Source: Bacteroides faecis MAJ27
Lineage (GTDB): Bacteria > Bacteroidota > Bacteroidia > Bacteroidales > Bacteroidaceae
Length of the DNA: 64,000 nt
Direction: 5' to 3'
NCBI RefSeq assembly: GCF_900106755.1
Contig: NZ_FNNN01000008.1
Coordinates: forward strand, 1-64,000
Both the position numbers and the translations under genes were made by a program. The notes under the pieces are model-generated. The model was not told the origin of the DNA, searched no databases, and was given only the letters and a program-made list of their open reading frames with translations. Below are positions 62,641 to 64,000 of the stretch, piece by piece (position 1 is the stretch's first letter; each line of letters starts with the position of its first letter).

Positions 62641-64000
62641 TTATTCAGCTACAATCATGGTCCAATATTTCAGAGAAGGCAAAGTGAAAGAAACGACTCC
62701 GTTCTCTTGTGTAAAAGCCAGCTCCTGCAAAGCTCCCCCGTGTACATCCGGCGATGCTACCCACAGCTTGTTCACCTTTGCCGGCAGATTCATCTGCAAA
62801 GCCGCTTTCGTAATCAAAGCCGGTTCCGGCATAGTGCCGTCCACGTCTCTCCAGCTCAGGCTGTTCGCTTGCGAGAAGTTAAGGAGATGTATCACCTGCT
62901 TGTCGCCCACCTGTTTGGCATAGGTAGTGACCGACCCTTGTTGGGGAGGCCATACATTCAACTTCATTTCGCCGTTGGTACAGTTCATGGTGATGCTGTT
63001 CTCTGTTCCTCCGTCGCGAAGCAGATTCTGATACGACGTCAGGAAGTCGTAGTAATGAACCATCGCCGTTTTCAGCTCTTCGCTCATGGTCAGGTTCTCA
63101 TTCGGGAAATATTCCTTGCACAGCATATGATCGCCTCCTAGTTCGAGGTGCGAACCACCCAAAGCAAACATTACGGCATCCGTCAGCAAGATACCCGGCG
63201 TATTAAACTCTCCCCGGTTATCTGCCTTGTTATAATTCATGTAGGCTGCAAAAACCGTATTCAACCGGTAGTTACCATATACTCCATTCTCATAAAGAAT
63301 AGCTTTCAGATTGGTAAAGTCGGCCTCATCCGCCCATACTTCATTATAGAAGAAATCGACTTTGCCGCTCTCCCCTATCTGGCGGGCACCGTAACGGCTG
63401 ACTGCGTTCATCACCAGACTCTTGTCCGGATGAACCTGCTTCATCGCTTCTATAAAAGAGGCGTATCCCTCGCGCAGGTTGACAGGAGTACCGCTGTAAT
63501 CGTAAAGAGTACCGCGTCTTCCCAACTGGTCTATCTGATAACCGTCGAAGGCGAAATTAGCATACACATCGTCATTCCTTTCGGCAAGATATTCCTGCCA
63601 TTCCTTGTTGGAAGGGTCTACCAGATAGATATTACTTTTCCATCCGCCCGGCAGGTCGTGACTGTCCTTAGTGGTATGAGAAGCATCCTTAAACAAGTAC
63701 CATTCTTCCTTTACTCCATCCGCGGCAGCATCTTTCAAGGCTCCGAAACAAAGATTGTAGAACATGGATTTCATACCGAAACGGTGTTGTGCTTCAATGT
63801 AGTTCTTCACCGAACTTGTATAAACCTCACGGTTAGCAATGTCCATATATACCTCGTCCAACTGCGTGCGTGTGCCGCCCAACGGCCAGTGGTGCTTATT
63901 GTGCCAGTCCTGAAACTGCACCCAGTTGATATGGTGACGGTTCAGATATGCCATCTCTTCCTGCGTCTTCGCAGTTGTCTTCTCCTGACTGAAATCAGCG
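62641..64000 (-). CDS. GH66 dextranase/cycloisomalto-oligosaccharide-type enzyme (5-prime truncated by window)
   Basis: About 452 residues are visible; the frame runs on past 64000 without a start (the last codons read ADFSQEKTTAKTQEEMAYLN), so an internal Met is not the true start. GH66 features: VQFQDWHNKHHWPLGG, FDGYQIDQLGRRGTLYDY (nucleophile Asp region), FFYNEVW (acid/base Glu) and a beta-rich C-terminal domain. The family cleaves alpha-1,6-glucan. Together with the GH31 downstream it suggests dextran use; the SusCD and regulator for such a locus would lie to the right of this window. Confidence 0.9.
   Translation of the reverse strand, partial: ADFSQEKTTAKTQEEMAYLNRHHINWVQFQDWHNKHHWPLGGTRTQLDEVYMDIANREVYTSSVKNYIEAQHRFGMKSMFYNLCFGALKDAAADGVKEEWYLFKDASHTTKDSHDLPGGWKSNIYLVDPSNKEWQEYLAERNDDVYANFAFDGYQIDQLGRRGTLYDYSGTPVNLREGYASFIEAMKQVHPDKSLVMNAVSRYGARQIGESGKVDFFYNEVWADEADFTNLKAILYENGVYGNYRLNTVFAAYMNYNKADNRGEFNTPGILLTDAVMFALGGSHLELGGDHMLCKEYFPNENLTMSEELKTAMVHYYDFLTSYQNLLRDGGTENSITMNCTNGEMKLNVWPPQQGSVTTYAKQVGDKQVIHLLNFSQANSLSWRDVDGTMPEPALITKAALQMNLPAKVNKLWVASPDVHGGALQELAFTQENGVVSFTLPSLKYWTMIVAE

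Noticed and set aside
61693-63141. 482-residue ORF antisense to GH31 and GH66
   Set aside because: It spans two real genes on the other strand and shows no recognisable domain.

Overview
This is chromosomal DNA of a Bacteroides species. It carries SusC/SusD pairs, fimbrillin and BACON/DUF4302/DUF4252 lipoproteins, and FecI/FecR-type switches. Promoters carry the Bacteroides -7 box TAnnTTTG, and almost no Shine-Dalgarno sequences are visible. The right end (GH32, two GH31, GH66) recalls the fructan/dextran neighbourhood of B. thetaiotaomicron and its close relatives; that species hint comes from memory, not from a search. I see no insertion sequence, phage, CRISPR array, tRNA or rRNA gene.

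Layout. (1) 0.1-3.5 kb, minus strand: a fimbrial operon (DUF3575 outer-membrane protein, DUF5119 lipoprotein, fimbrillin), then a shortened HU-like gene. (2) 4.4-27.2 kb: a polysaccharide utilization locus. A membrane-spanning Kelch/winged-helix regulator faces a GH92 alpha-mannosidase gene and an operon of IPT/NHL lipoprotein, SusC, SusD, SusE-position lipoprotein, GH3, GH38, GxGYxYP-family and MG2-domain proteins. A 36-bp block is duplicated at identical distance from both promoters. Alpha-mannosides such as N-glycans are the likely substrate. (3) 27.2-35 kb: a candidate small RNA, GH27 alpha-galactosidase, then housekeeping genes (dprA, thioesterase, U32 peptidase, dusB, PAP2 phosphatase, epimerase). 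(4) 35.1-47.9 kb: an ECF sigma/FecR-controlled import locus (STN-type SusC, SusD, zinc metallohydrolase lipoprotein, DUF4302, BACON and Fn3/beta-helix lipoproteins) with no glycoside hydrolase. A shared motif GGGTRTCTWA-N13-ACGYA precedes fecR and susC. (5) 48-54.5 kb: rnr, a PNPOx-family protein, a four-gene DUF4252/ECF/anti-sigma operon with a clear ECF promoter, cysK and a cupin. (6) 54.6-64 kb: GH32, an esterase, two divergent-type GH31 enzymes and a GH66 that runs off the window.

The most unusual signal is noncoding. Three intergenic gaps (50.3, 57.4 and 59.9 kb) hold arrays of short palindromes. Their sequences are unrelated, yet all repeat with a 22-bp period (17+5 or 18+4), and two are also near-palindromic as a whole. 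I know of no named element with this architecture.
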